Positions 26,815 to 35,531 of a DNA stretch of 64,000 nucleotides are shown here, in pieces. This stretch comes from Bacteroides caecimuris (GTDB lineage Bacteria; Bacteroidota; Bacteroidia; Bacteroidales; Bacteroidaceae): assembly GCF_001688725.2 (NCBI RefSeq), contig NZ_CP015401.2:558001-622000 (forward strand), given 5' to 3'. Under the pieces are notes generated by a model. It made no database searches. It had not been told where the DNA came from and worked only from the letters and a program-made list of their open reading frames with translations. The first letter of the stretch is position 1. Every line of letters begins with the position of its first letter. The translations under genes and the position numbers were made by a program.

Positions 26815-26951
26815 TCTGCAAACTTCGTATTAAGAATTATCTTTATCAGGTAAGATACTTTATAGTCAGTTTCACCGGTTCTTATCCGGCATTCATCGGA
26901 ATTTATACTGGAAATCAACAGAAAAGGCTGTAGAAGCAGTGGGAAATGATG

Positions 26952-26959
26952 TATCTTTG
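26952..26959 (+). promoter_or_regulatory. -7 element for the LiaF-like/LytTR operon
   Basis: TATCTTTG fits TAnnTTTG and lies 28 bp before the start codon at 26988. No clear -33 TTTG at 19-21 bp. Confidence 0.45.
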
Positions 26960-26987
26960 AACCATTAATCAATTAGTAATAGAGACA

Positions 26988-27782
26988 ATGGAAGAGAAAC
27001 AAAAATTTCCCACTGCTACAGGCTTTTCCGGTAAAATACTGATAGCTTCGCTTTTTATCCTTTCCGGGATTCTGCTGTTTGCCCGTAATATGGGATGGGT
27101 TACATCTGAAGTCTTCGATATGATCGTATCCTGGCATTCATTCCTTATTATATTAGGTATATATTCTATGATTCGCCGCCATTTCATCGGTGGAATCATC
27201 TTTTTGCTGATAGGTGTGTATTTTTTGATTGGAGGGCTTTCATGGTTGCCAGAAAATTCGCAGGCAATGGTATGGCCTATCGCTCTGATCACAGCAGGTG
27301 TCTTATTTTTTTTAAAATCCGGCAAGAATAGGCGGGGGCATTGGGCGCATCATCATGCCATGCAACATCGTCAGAAATGGATGAAGATGCATCAGGGACA
27401 ATCCGGCATGAATTTTGAAAGTGAGCAACAGCAGGCAGAGTCAGTAGATGGTTTTCTACGTGCTGAGAATGTTTGGGGAGCTGCCCGTCACGTGGTACTT
27501 GACGAATTGTTTAAAGGAGCTGTCATTCGCACATCCTTTGGAGGAACAACGATTGATTTGCGGCATACTCATATTGCACCCGGAGAAACATACATAGATT
27601 TGGATTGCAGTTGGGGAGGAGTTGAGATATATGTCCCTTCTGACTGGAAAGTCGTGTTTAAATGCAATGCTTTCTTTGGAGGATGTGATGATAAACGTTG
27701 GCAGAATGGAAATATAAATAAGGAGAGTGTGTTAGTAATTCGGGGAACACTTTCTTTCGGAGGCTTGGAGGTTAAAGGCTAG
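26988..27782 (+). CDS. LiaF-like membrane protein (DUF5668 + cell-wall-stress C-terminal domain)
   Basis: 264-aa membrane protein. The first 110 residues carry about four hydrophobic helices (ILIASLFILSGILLFARNMG; FLIILGIYSMIRRHFIGGII; FLLIGVYFLIGG; MVWPIALITAGVLFFLK), as in the LiaI/LiaF-type membrane domain. After a His-rich linker (HWAHHHAMQHRQ) the C-terminal part has the pattern of LiaF-family beta domains: RTSFGGTTIDLRH, YIDLDCSWGGVEIYVPSDWKV and IRGTLSFGGLEVKG. In Firmicutes LiaF restrains a cell-envelope stress system. Here it is paired, 3 bp apart, with a membrane LytTR regulator, suggesting an envelope-linked signalling pair. Function in Bacteroides is inferred. Confidence 0.8.
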   Translation: MEEKQKFPTATGFSGKILIASLFILSGILLFARNMGWVTSEVFDMIVSWHSFLIILGIYSMIRRHFIGGIIFLLIGVYFLIGGLSWLPENSQAMVWPIALITAGVLFFLKSGKNRRGHWAHHHAMQHRQKWMKMHQGQSGMNFESEQQQAESVDGFLRAENVWGAARHVVLDELFKGAVIRTSFGGTTIDLRHTHIAPGETYIDLDCSWGGVEIYVPSDWKVVFKCNAFFGGCDDKRWQNGNINKESVLVIRGTLSFGGLEVKG

Positions 27783-27785
27783 CGT

Positions 27786-28604
27786 ATGAAAGCACATCCG
27801 ATTATAGAATCTCCTTTTCGTTGGATTCCGATGCTGGTGCTGGCATTGATTCTGGTTGCATTCCAGGTAACTTTGGTTTGTGGATACACCGGAAACGATT
27901 ATCTTCCCGCTTTGGTAGATGGAATAGCAACGATTGGTTGGCTGGTGGCTATCGCCTATCTGGCATGGTTTGTGGTCGGTCTTGTCTCGTTGTTCCAGAC
28001 GGATGTAATTATGATTATCGTTGGAAGTCTGCTTTGGCTGGCAGGAAGTTTTATGGTCTGTGATATAATGGTGAGAATTGTAGGAGTGTCCTATGTTCCT
28101 TTTGCGCAGACAATCCCTTTCCGGTTATTGTTCGGATTACCGGTTTTAATTGCCATTACTCTATGGTACCGCTTGATAGTCACAAAAGAAGAAGTACAAA
28201 ACCTGGAAATGGAAAAAGAACTGGCGGTACATCAGGTGAATGTGGCTGAACAGCAGGAAGAATCACCCATGGAATGGATAGATCGTATTACAGTGAAAGA
28301 CGGTTCCCGGATTCATTTGGTGAAGGCAGACGAATTGATCTACATACAAGCGTGTGGAGATTATGTGATGCTGATAACCCCCACAGGCGAATACCTGAAA
28401 GAGCAGACCATGAAGTATTTTGAAACTCATCTCTCTCCAGATACATTTGTTCGGGTGCATCGTTCTACGATTGTGAATGTTACGCAGATTTCCCGGGTCG
28501 AGCTTTTTGGAAAAGAAACCTATCAGTTACTATTGAAGAATGGGGTGAAACTTCGGGTTAGCCTTTCCGGCTACCGGTTGCTGAAAGAACGGTTGGGGAT
28601 ATAA
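27786..28604 (+). CDS. membrane-anchored LytTR-type DNA-binding regulator
   Basis: 272 aa. The N-terminal half has four hydrophobic helices (MLVLALILVAFQVTLVCGYT, VAIAYLAWFVVGLVSLF, VIMIIVGSLLWLAGSF, LFGLPVLIAITLWY). A short charged linker (about 138-160) follows, then a LytTR DNA-binding domain from about residue 165: SRIHLVKADELIYIQACGDY, FVRVHRSTIVNVTQI and KNGVKLRVSLSGYRLLK. There is no receiver domain, so the input probably comes through the membrane part or its LiaF-like partner encoded 3 bp upstream. The target genes are unknown; autoregulation of this two-gene operon is a fair guess. Confidence 0.87.
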   Translation: MKAHPIIESPFRWIPMLVLALILVAFQVTLVCGYTGNDYLPALVDGIATIGWLVAIAYLAWFVVGLVSLFQTDVIMIIVGSLLWLAGSFMVCDIMVRIVGVSYVPFAQTIPFRLLFGLPVLIAITLWYRLIVTKEEVQNLEMEKELAVHQVNVAEQQEESPMEWIDRITVKDGSRIHLVKADELIYIQACGDYVMLITPTGEYLKEQTMKYFETHLSPDTFVRVHRSTIVNVTQISRVELFGKETYQLLLKNGVKLRVSLSGYRLLKERLGI

Positions 28605-28742
28605 AATCTGTTTATTCTGATTTTGTAATATACTCTCACTACAGCCCTGTTATAAATGTTTCACCTAGCAGAACGGTTGGGCAATAATATTGGTCTCTCT
28701 TCTTTGTTTTGGAAAAGTGAAATAAATAATATTCGTTAAAAA

Positions 28743-28779
28743 ATCCTCTTTATAATCTTATTCAGAATATAAAGAGGAT
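28743..28779 (+). terminator. hairpin terminator
   Basis: Arms ATCCTCTTTATA / TATAAAGAGGAT with a loop of about 12 bases, then AATTTTATT. It lies about 140 bp after the LytTR stop codon. Confidence 0.65.
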
Positions 28780-28984
28780 AATTTTATTGACAAGAGTTGC
28801 ATGGGGTATGGTGAGATGAAATCATAATTGGGGAATAATTGCACAAGACTTTCACAAGTATCCTCCTGCCAATGCCTAAAATCAGGACAAAGCTAATTAA
28901 ATAATTTTTTTAATAGCAATGTTTATTAATTTATCTTATGGAAATTATGAAATTTTTAATGTATTGAAGATATTTTGTGTCAAC

Positions 28985-29016
28985 TTGCCATAACTCGATG
29001 ATTTTGCTTATGTTTG
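28985..29016 (+). promoter_or_regulatory. promoter of the radical SAM / fprA-type / nagB cluster
   Basis: -7 TATGTTTG (29009-29016) matches TAnnTTTG. A partial -33 (TTG, 28985-28987) lies 21 bp upstream. Confidence 0.55.
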
Positions 29017-29040
29017 TAGGTAAAATAAAAAAAGAAGTGA

Positions 29041-30021
29041 ATGAATATGTCTACACAGTTATTATATAATGATTTTCCTACTTTTCTGCGGAAATATTTT
29101 CCTTACAAGGTGCAAAAGATTTCATTGAATGCAGGTTTCACTTGTCCTAATCGTGACGGAACAAAAGGATGGGGCGGATGTACATATTGCAATAACCAAA
29201 CTTTTAATCCGGATTACTGCCGGACAGAGAAGTCTATCACTACCCAATTGGAAGAAGGTAAATGCTTTTTTGCTCATAAATATCCGGAAATGAAATATTT
29301 GGCCTACTTTCAGGCTTATACCAATACGTATGCCGAACTGGAAGGCTTGAAGCGTAAATATGAAGAAGCGTTGACGGTAGACGGGGTGGTCGGACTGGTG
29401 ATAGGTACACGCCCCGATTGTATGCCGGAGAGTTTGTTGCGTTACTTGGAAGAATTGAACAAACATACTTTTCTTATGGTTGAATATGGGATCGAGAGCA
29501 CTTGTGACGAAACCTTAAAACGCATAAACCGGGGGCATACTTATGCCGATACGGTGGAAGCCGTCCGGCGGACAGCCGCCTGTGGTATCTTGACAGGCGG
29601 ACATATCATCCTCGGACTTCCGGGAGAAACGCATGATACGATGGTGGCACAAGCGGAAATACTTTCCGACCTGCCTTTAGCTACCCTCAAGATCCATCAG
29701 TTACAATTGATTCGTGGTACACGAATGGCACATGAGTATGATGAAGCTCCTGATGGTTTTCATTTGTTTAACAAGGTGGAGGAATACATTGATCTGGTGA
29801 TTGATTATGTAGAACATCTCCGTCCCGATATAGTTGTGGAGCGTTTTGTTTCCCAATCTCCTAAAGATTTATTAATAGCTCCGGACTGGGGATTGAGAAA
29901 TTATGAATTTGTAGCGCGTTTACAAAAAAGAATGAAAGAAAGAGGTGCTTATCAAGGTAAGAAGTATAGGGATTCGGAAAAAAGGATTATTTTTGCAGAC
30001 GATAAACTTACCACTGAATAA
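29041..30021 (+). CDS. TIGR01212-family radical SAM protein (YhcC-like)
   Basis: 326-aa radical SAM protein. The iron-sulfur cluster motif is in the family's unusual form: GFTCPNRDGTKGWGGCTYC, with cysteines 11 and 3 residues apart instead of CxxxCxxC. Further family stretches are GTRPDCMPE, EYGIESTCDETLKRINRGH and GGHIILGLPGET. The enzyme splits S-adenosylmethionine to form a radical; the substrate of this family is not established. A flavodiiron protein and nagB follow on the same strand with gaps of about 50 bp. Confidence 0.9.
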   Translation: MNMSTQLLYNDFPTFLRKYFPYKVQKISLNAGFTCPNRDGTKGWGGCTYCNNQTFNPDYCRTEKSITTQLEEGKCFFAHKYPEMKYLAYFQAYTNTYAELEGLKRKYEEALTVDGVVGLVIGTRPDCMPESLLRYLEELNKHTFLMVEYGIESTCDETLKRINRGHTYADTVEAVRRTAACGILTGGHIILGLPGETHDTMVAQAEILSDLPLATLKIHQLQLIRGTRMAHEYDEAPDGFHLFNKVEEYIDLVIDYVEHLRPDIVVERFVSQSPKDLLIAPDWGLRNYEFVARLQKRMKERGAYQGKKYRDSEKRIIFADDKLTTE

Positions 30022-30076
30022 ATAGCTGTTTGAGCGGAATATAGATGGTGGAAGAAATATTAAATGGATTTGAAGA

Positions 30077-31273
30077 ATGGAACATAAAACAAGAATTAAA
30101 GGAAATGTCCACTATGTGGGAGTGAATGACCGTAACAAGCACAGATTTGAAGGGATGTGGCCATTACCCTATGGAGTTTCATATAACTCTTATCTGATTG
30201 ATGATGAGATGGTGGCATTGGTGGATACGGTAGATATTTGTTATTTTGAAGTCTACTTGCGTAAGATCAAGCAAGTGATTGGAGAACGTCCCATTAATTA
30301 TTTGATTATAAACCACATGGAACCGGATCATTCGGGATCTATCCGACTGATTAAGCAACATTATCCGGAAATTATTATCGTGGGTAACAAGCAGACATTC
30401 GGTATGATTGAAGGGTTCTACGGTGTAACCGGCGAACAGTATCTGGTAAAGGAAGGTGATTTCTTAGCTTTGGGACATCATAAACTGCGTTTTTATATGA
30501 CTCCGATGGTGCATTGGCCGGAAACGATGATGACTTTTGATGAAACGGATGGCGTTCTTTTCTCCGGCGACGGATTCGGATGCTTTGGCACTGTAGATGG
30601 CGGATTCCTGGATACGCGGATCAATGTGGATAAGTATTGGGGGGAAATGGTTCGTTACTACTCTAACATCGTAGGCAAATACGGAAGCCCCGTGCAAAAA
30701 GCTTTGCAAAAATTGGGAGGACTACCTATTTCTGCTATTTGCTCTACACATGGACCGGTATGGACAGAGAATATTGCCAAGGTAGTTGGTATCTATGACC
30801 GTTTGAGTCGTTATGATGCCGACGAAGGTGTTGTTATTGCTTATGGAAGCATGTATGGAAATACGGAGCAAATGGCGGAAGCTATTGCTGAAGAGCTTTC
30901 GGCACAGGGTGTTAAGAACATCGTCATGCATAATGTGACAAAGAGTCATCCTTCTTATATTATAGCGGATATTTTCCGTTACAAGGGATTGATTATCGGT
31001 TCTCCTACGTATAGCAATCAGATATTCCCGGAAGTGGAAGCGCTGCTCTCAAAGATTTTGTTGCGTGAGGTGAAGGGACGCTATTTGGGTTATTTCGGTT
31101 CTTTCACATGGGCAGGTGCTGCTGTGAAGCGTCTGGCAGAGTTTGCGGAAAAGGGCAAATTCGAATTGGTCGGTGATCCGGTGGAGATGAAACAGGCAAT
31201 GAAGGACCTGACTTATACTCAATGTGAAAACCTGGCACGTGCCATGGCAGATCGTTTGAAGAAAGATCGTTAA
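30077..31273 (+). CDS. flavodiiron protein (FprA-like O2/NO reductase)
   Basis: 398-aa flavodiiron protein. The N-terminal metallo-beta-lactamase-fold domain binds two irons through HMEPDH (His80, Glu82, Asp84, His85) and later histidines (MVHWPETMM, CSTHGPVW). From about residue 255 a flavodoxin domain binds FMN: AYGSMYGNTEQMAEAIAEEL, IIGSPTYSNQIFPEVEALL and FGSFTWAGAAVKRL. These cytosolic enzymes reduce oxygen to water, or nitric oxide to N2O, protecting anaerobes. There is no rubredoxin domain, so the electron donor is encoded elsewhere. Length is typical for the class. Confidence 0.93.
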   Translation: MEHKTRIKGNVHYVGVNDRNKHRFEGMWPLPYGVSYNSYLIDDEMVALVDTVDICYFEVYLRKIKQVIGERPINYLIINHMEPDHSGSIRLIKQHYPEIIIVGNKQTFGMIEGFYGVTGEQYLVKEGDFLALGHHKLRFYMTPMVHWPETMMTFDETDGVLFSGDGFGCFGTVDGGFLDTRINVDKYWGEMVRYYSNIVGKYGSPVQKALQKLGGLPISAICSTHGPVWTENIAKVVGIYDRLSRYDADEGVVIAYGSMYGNTEQMAEAIAEELSAQGVKNIVMHNVTKSHPSYIIADIFRYKGLIIGSPTYSNQIFPEVEALLSKILLREVKGRYLGYFGSFTWAGAAVKRLAEFAEKGKFELVGDPVEMKQAMKDLTYTQCENLARAMADRLKKDR

Positions 31274-31324
31274 AACTGTGAATGAGATAATAATTTATTA
31301 ACTAACCTATAAAACAATCGACTT

Positions 31325-32137
31325 ATGAGACTTATTATTCAGCCGGACTATCAGTCCGTATCTCTGTGGGCTGCACATTATGTTGCTGCTAAAATAAAAG
31401 CTGCCAATCCAACCCCCGAAAAACCATTTGTATTGGGCTGCCCCACCGGATCTTCTCCTCTGGGTATGTATAAAGCTTTGATCGACCTGAATAAGAAAGG
31501 AATCGTTTCTTTCCAGAATGTGGTAACATTCAACATGGATGAATATGTTGGATTGCCGAAAGAACACCCGGAAAGCTATTATTCTTTCATGTGGAATAAC
31601 TTTTTCGGTCATATCGACATCAAACCGGAGAATACGAATATTCTGAATGGTAATGCTCCGGATTTGGATGCAGAGTGTGCACGTTATGAAGACAAGATCA
31701 AGTCATACGGTGGCATTGACTTGTTCATGGGCGGTATCGGTCCTGACGGACATATTGCGTTCAACGAACCGGGATCTTCATTGACTTCACGCACTCGTCA
31801 GAAAACATTGACGATGGATACCATCATTGCTAACTCCCGTTTCTTCGATAATGACATCAACAAAGTTCCTAAGACTTCTTTGACAGTGGGAGTGGGTACT
31901 GTGCTTTCTGCAAAGGAAGTGATGATTATTGTAAACGGTCATAACAAAGCTCGTGCTTTGTATCATGCAGTAGAAGGTGCTATCACGCAGATGTGGACAA
32001 TCAGTGCATTGCAAATGCATGAAAAAGGTATTATTGTTTGTGATGATGCTGCTACGGTGGAATTGAAAGTAGGTACTTACCGTTACTTCAAAGATATCGA
32101 GTCTGCTCATTTAGATCCGGAATCTTTGATTAAGTAA
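31325..32137 (+). CDS. nagB: glucosamine-6-phosphate deaminase
   Basis: 270-aa cytosolic enzyme that converts glucosamine 6-phosphate to fructose 6-phosphate and ammonia, in amino-sugar catabolism. Conserved blocks are [14 protein letters not shown] (sugar-phosphate site), FNMDEYVGL with Asp72, and [16 protein letters not shown] with Asp141, His143 and Glu148. These numbers coincide with the E. coli NagB active-site residues. It is co-directional with the flavodiiron gene (51 bp gap). A strong terminator follows. Confidence 0.97.
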   Translation: MRLIIQPDYQSVSLWAAHYVAAKIKAANPTPEKPFVLGCPTGSSPLGMYKALIDLNKKGIVSFQNVVTFNMDEYVGLPKEHPESYYSFMWNNFFGHIDIKPENTNILNGNAPDLDAECARYEDKIKSYGGIDLFMGGIGPDGHIAFNEPGSSLTSRTRQKTLTMDTIIANSRFFDNDINKVPKTSLTVGVGTVLSAKEVMIIVNGHNKARALYHAVEGAITQMWTISALQMHEKGIIVCDDAATVELKVGTYRYFKDIESAHLDPESLIK

Positions 32138-32162
32138 GCATAAAAATGATTTTATAAAAAGA

Positions 32163-32203
32163 GAATGGGCTGCATCAGTGTTGAATTGATTGCAGCCCAT
32201 TTT
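32163..32203. terminator. bidirectional terminator between nagB and the Sua5-type gene
   Basis: Stem AATGGGCTGCA / TGCAGCCCATT with an internal loop, followed by TTTG. It separates convergent genes. Confidence 0.8.
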
Positions 32204-32230
32204 GTATGTTAGAGATAGCTGTCAGCGGAA

Positions 32231-32845
32231 TTAATTCTCTTCCAGCCAGCCTTTTCCCTGTCGGACGATTTCCAGTTCGTTATCCGTGCATTTCACTACC
32301 GTTGAAGGTTCTATACCTCCGATACCGCCGTCAATGACCAGATCAACGATGTCGCCGAACTTTTCATCTATAAGCTCGGGATCAGTCATATATTCCAAGT
32401 CCTCGTGCTCTTCGTGGGGCAGTGTGGTGGTCATAATGGGAGCGTCCAGCAGGCGTGCGATTTCACGGATGATGTTGTTGTCCGGCATACGGATACCTAC
32501 TTCTTTCCGGTTGCGGAAGATTTTCGGTAACCGGTTGGTTCCGTTCAAAATAAAGGTAAATGGTCCCGGAAGGTTATGCTTCATCAGTTTGAATACGTTA
32601 TTGTCTACTTTCGCATATTCGCTGATACTACTTAAGTCATAACAGATGATAGACAGATTGTTTTTTCGAGGGTCTATCTCTTTAATCCGGCAGATCCGTT
32701 CTATGGCACGTTCCTTCAGACCATGACAGCCGATGGCGTACATCGTATCGGTAGGATAGATGATAAGTCCGCCATCATTCAGGATATCGATGATTCGTTG
32801 TAAATCCTGCGGGTTATTGTTTTTATCATATAGTTTCAGTAGCAT
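32231..32845 (-). CDS. Sua5/YciO/YrdC-family threonylcarbamoyl-AMP synthase
   Basis: 204-aa YrdC-domain protein, the family that makes threonylcarbamoyl-AMP for the t6A37 modification of ANN-decoding tRNAs. Recognisable blocks are IYPTDTMYAIGCH, KNNLSIICYDLSSISEYA, LPGPFTFIL, RKEVGIRMPDN and GGIEPSTVVKC. It lacks the C-terminal Sua5 domain, so it is a short YrdC/YciO-type member; whether it is the main t6A enzyme or a YciO-like paralogue cannot be told from this window. The ATG at 32845 was chosen over an upstream TTG that lies in a GA/CT-rich hairpin sequence. Confidence 0.9.
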   Translation of the reverse strand: MLLKLYDKNNNPQDLQRIIDILNDGGLIIYPTDTMYAIGCHGLKERAIERICRIKEIDPRKNNLSIICYDLSSISEYAKVDNNVFKLMKHNLPGPFTFILNGTNRLPKIFRNRKEVGIRMPDNNIIREIARLLDAPIMTTTLPHEEHEDLEYMTDPELIDEKFGDIVDLVIDGGIGGIEPSTVVKCTDNELEIVRQGKGWLEEN

Positions 32846-32925
32846 ATTAAAAGCTTCATCCCTTCCCTCTCGCAAAGGAGAAGGAGGAGGGACGAGTGGG
32901 TTAAATGGTTATTGTCTTCTCTTTT

Positions 32926-35448
32926 TTATTTGAGTTTCTTTTTCAAGAAATCCAGTGCCTTTTCCGCAGCTTTCTCTGTGACTTTCTGTTTGATTGAGTC
33001 TTTGTTGGCGGTAGCGGCAGAGTCCAGTCCAAGTTTCTGTCCGAGTTTGCTGATTGCTTCATCGGCTACGGCTTCGACAGCTTGGTTGGCCATGCTTTTA
33101 GTATCTACGCTGACTTTCGGAGAGGTGAACGAACCTCCGATTTTCAAGTCAAGAGTCATTAACTTAGAGATATTGCCTACGGATGCGGGCAGTTTCATTT
33201 TACCGGAATAGTCGATGGTTTGATCGAGTCCTGTGCTGCCGGAAAGATTCAGTGTGTAGTCTCCCATCTTGATATCAAACGGTTTGGTTTCTACGCGGCC
33301 GTCTTTGATGGTGAAATCCAATGTCATGTCTTTCACTTTCATGTCTTTCAGACTGGGTTGCTTCACGGCATCGGCTATCTGATCGATTGCTTTTACTCCG
33401 CTTAAACTAAGGTCGCGGGTGGAAAGGCTACCGTCACCCTGCATCGTATTCAGTACGGGGCTCATGGTTGCATCCAAATCTGTCAGGACATTGATGCTTC
33501 CGGAGAAATTACCTTTCAGGTTTTCGAAGATAGGAGCCATTTTCTGCACCATATCCAGTTCTTTGTAAGCTTGTGCGAAACCGATATTGGAGAGCTTGAA
33601 TCCGGCTTTCAGTTCCGGTTTCTTCACGTTCGCGGTCGAATAATATCCGTTCATCACTACATTACCACCCATGGTGTTCATGGAAAGGTTTTTCATATCC
33701 ACTTTGCCATCTTTTACAACAAGTTTGCCATTCATATTATTGAAAGACATCTTGTCGAATAACACTTGTTTCAGGTTAGCGTCCATTTGAAAGTCGATGT
33801 TATGGGGAACTTCAACAATACTTGTGGCGGCTGTAGCTACAGAGTCGGTGGACGCAGCTTCTGATGTGGAGGCTTCATCGGCAAAAGCAGTGATGAAGTC
33901 GTTCAGATTAAAGTAGTTGGAACGAATATTCAGGTTTCCTTTCAATGTGCTACCTTTCAATACATAACCGATGTAGTTTTCAAACCGGCTGTCGGCAGTA
34001 ATATCGTTCTTTCCGACGTTGACGGTTGTTTCACTCAACTGGAGGTATTTCGGAGTGAAGGTGAAGAGAGACTTTTTAATCTCTACATCCGGCATATCTT
34101 TCATTTTGAGTTTCATGCCCGTCAGTCCGATAGTACCCGAAGCTTGTATACGTTCGTATTCTTCTTTTTCGATAGATGAGAGGCGTCCCGACATTTGCAT
34201 ATCGGCATCAATGGTGCCGTTCAACTCCATCTCTCCAAGCGGGTAGACTTGTTTGATCATGCCTAAGTTGAGCACTCCTTTCGCTTCTGCTTTAAAATCC
34301 GGATCACTGATCGGTGTTCTCACTGTAGCAGTCAGGCTAAACGGATTTCCGGCAAGGCGGAAACTGAACGGATGGATGTTGACCGTAGTCAGGTCTATAT
34401 TTCCTCCGGGATTTTGAACGTTGGCACTGATGTTGATTTGATCTACTCCTGCCGGTAAAGCCGGATAGCGGAACATGGCATTCTTGACTTGCATGTCAAT
34501 ATTGAATGCCGGAACGGTGTCTCCTTGCAGGATACCTTTGGCCGTTGCGGTAAGCGTTGCAGTTCCGTCTGTTTTCAGGCTGGAGAATTCTGTGGCGTAA
34601 ATGGCGGGAATCAATGACAAAATTTCCTTGAAGCCTATATCATTCGTGTTAAGTTTCAAGTCCATGTCGATAGCCGGGTCTTTCAAGGCTACCCAACCGT
34701 CGATTCCTGCCTGGATGGCGTTGAGGCGGATAGTGTTGTCTTTCAATGTGTATTTGTTGTTGGCAAGGTCGGCGTCTACGTCCATCTTAGCGGAGATATT
34801 GGCATTTGTCAGGAAAGGGATTCCATTCATCTTGTAGGTGAGTGATTTGGTTTCCGCTTCCAGTTTCAGGGTGGTACGTTCGCTTCCTAAGTCTCCGGCA
34901 CAAATAGCGTTGAAGTCGCGGATATCAGCATACATCTTTCCTTGTTGATCGTCATAAATCAGATTCATGTTTTTGATAACAAAGCGTTGCAGCTTGACTT
35001 TGAAAGGAGAAGTTTCTTCTTCTGCAGGTGTTTCGACTGTTGCTATTGTATCCGGTTTCATGATATCCCAGTTGGCATGTCCGTCCGGCAAGACAATGGC
35101 ATGTAACTTCGTGTCTTCGATAAATATTTTAGAAATATCGTAACCGCTATCTCCGAAAAGGGAGAATAAGTTGACTGCGGCGGTAACTTCTCCGGCCTGT
35201 ACAAGGGTGTCATTGGCAAATTCACCCGTACCTTTCAACCAGAAATCTTCGAGAGTGACAGAAGCCTGTGGAAAATTGCGGAACAGACTAATGTTAAGGT
35301 TCTTAAAGTCAAATTGTGCGTTAAGCATCTTGTTGCCTTCTGTTTTTACAATGTTGGCTATCTTTCCTTGGAAGGCAAAAGGAAGAAGAAACATCAGAAT
35401 GATAATTACTCCTACGGTGATAGCTGCGATTTTCAAACCTTTTTTCAT
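32926..35448 (-). CDS. AsmA-family outer-membrane-biogenesis protein
   Basis: 840-aa protein anchored by one N-terminal helix (AAITVGVIIILMFLLPFAF) with a long periplasmic beta-rich part. Two AsmA-like regions are visible: the N-terminal one with LNAQFDFKNLNISLFRNFP and VTLEDFWLKGTGEF, and the C-terminal AsmA_2-type region with GKLVVKDGKVDMKNLSMNTMGG, MQGDGSLSTRDLSLSG and TIKDGRVETKPFDIKMGDYTLNLSG. Proteins of this family bridge the periplasm and help phospholipid transport or outer-membrane assembly. A -7 element TAGTTTTG lies upstream (complement of 35486-35493). It is followed by the Sua5-type gene on the same strand after 80 bp. Confidence 0.88.
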   Translation of the reverse strand: MKKGLKIAAITVGVIIILMFLLPFAFQGKIANIVKTEGNKMLNAQFDFKNLNISLFRNFPQASVTLEDFWLKGTGEFANDTLVQAGEVTAAVNLFSLFGDSGYDISKIFIEDTKLHAIVLPDGHANWDIMKPDTIATVETPAEEETSPFKVKLQRFVIKNMNLIYDDQQGKMYADIRDFNAICAGDLGSERTTLKLEAETKSLTYKMNGIPFLTNANISAKMDVDADLANNKYTLKDNTIRLNAIQAGIDGWVALKDPAIDMDLKLNTNDIGFKEILSLIPAIYATEFSSLKTDGTATLTATAKGILQGDTVPAFNIDMQVKNAMFRYPALPAGVDQINISANVQNPGGNIDLTTVNIHPFSFRLAGNPFSLTATVRTPISDPDFKAEAKGVLNLGMIKQVYPLGEMELNGTIDADMQMSGRLSSIEKEEYERIQASGTIGLTGMKLKMKDMPDVEIKKSLFTFTPKYLQLSETTVNVGKNDITADSRFENYIGYVLKGSTLKGNLNIRSNYFNLNDFITAFADEASTSEAASTDSVATAATSIVEVPHNIDFQMDANLKQVLFDKMSFNNMNGKLVVKDGKVDMKNLSMNTMGGNVVMNGYYSTANVKKPELKAGFKLSNIGFAQAYKELDMVQKMAPIFENLKGNFSGSINVLTDLDATMSPVLNTMQGDGSLSTRDLSLSGVKAIDQIADAVKQPSLKDMKVKDMTLDFTIKDGRVETKPFDIKMGDYTLNLSGSTGLDQTIDYSGKMKLPASVGNISKLMTLDLKIGGSFTSPKVSVDTKSMANQAVEAVADEAISKLGQKLGLDSAATANKDSIKQKVTEKAAEKALDFLKKKLK

Positions 35449-35531
35449 TTACTTCTATTTTAAGAGTTTGGGATATAATGAAGAGCAAAACTAATAAAAC
35501 TTTTTGATAATAAGAGATAAAAGAGAATTTT

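Larger units (their letters stand above)
28605..29040. other. 436-bp intergenic region
   Basis: It contains a terminator hairpin (28743-28779) and the promoter of the radical SAM gene (28985-29016). I see no gene or repeat in the rest. Confidence 0.6.
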
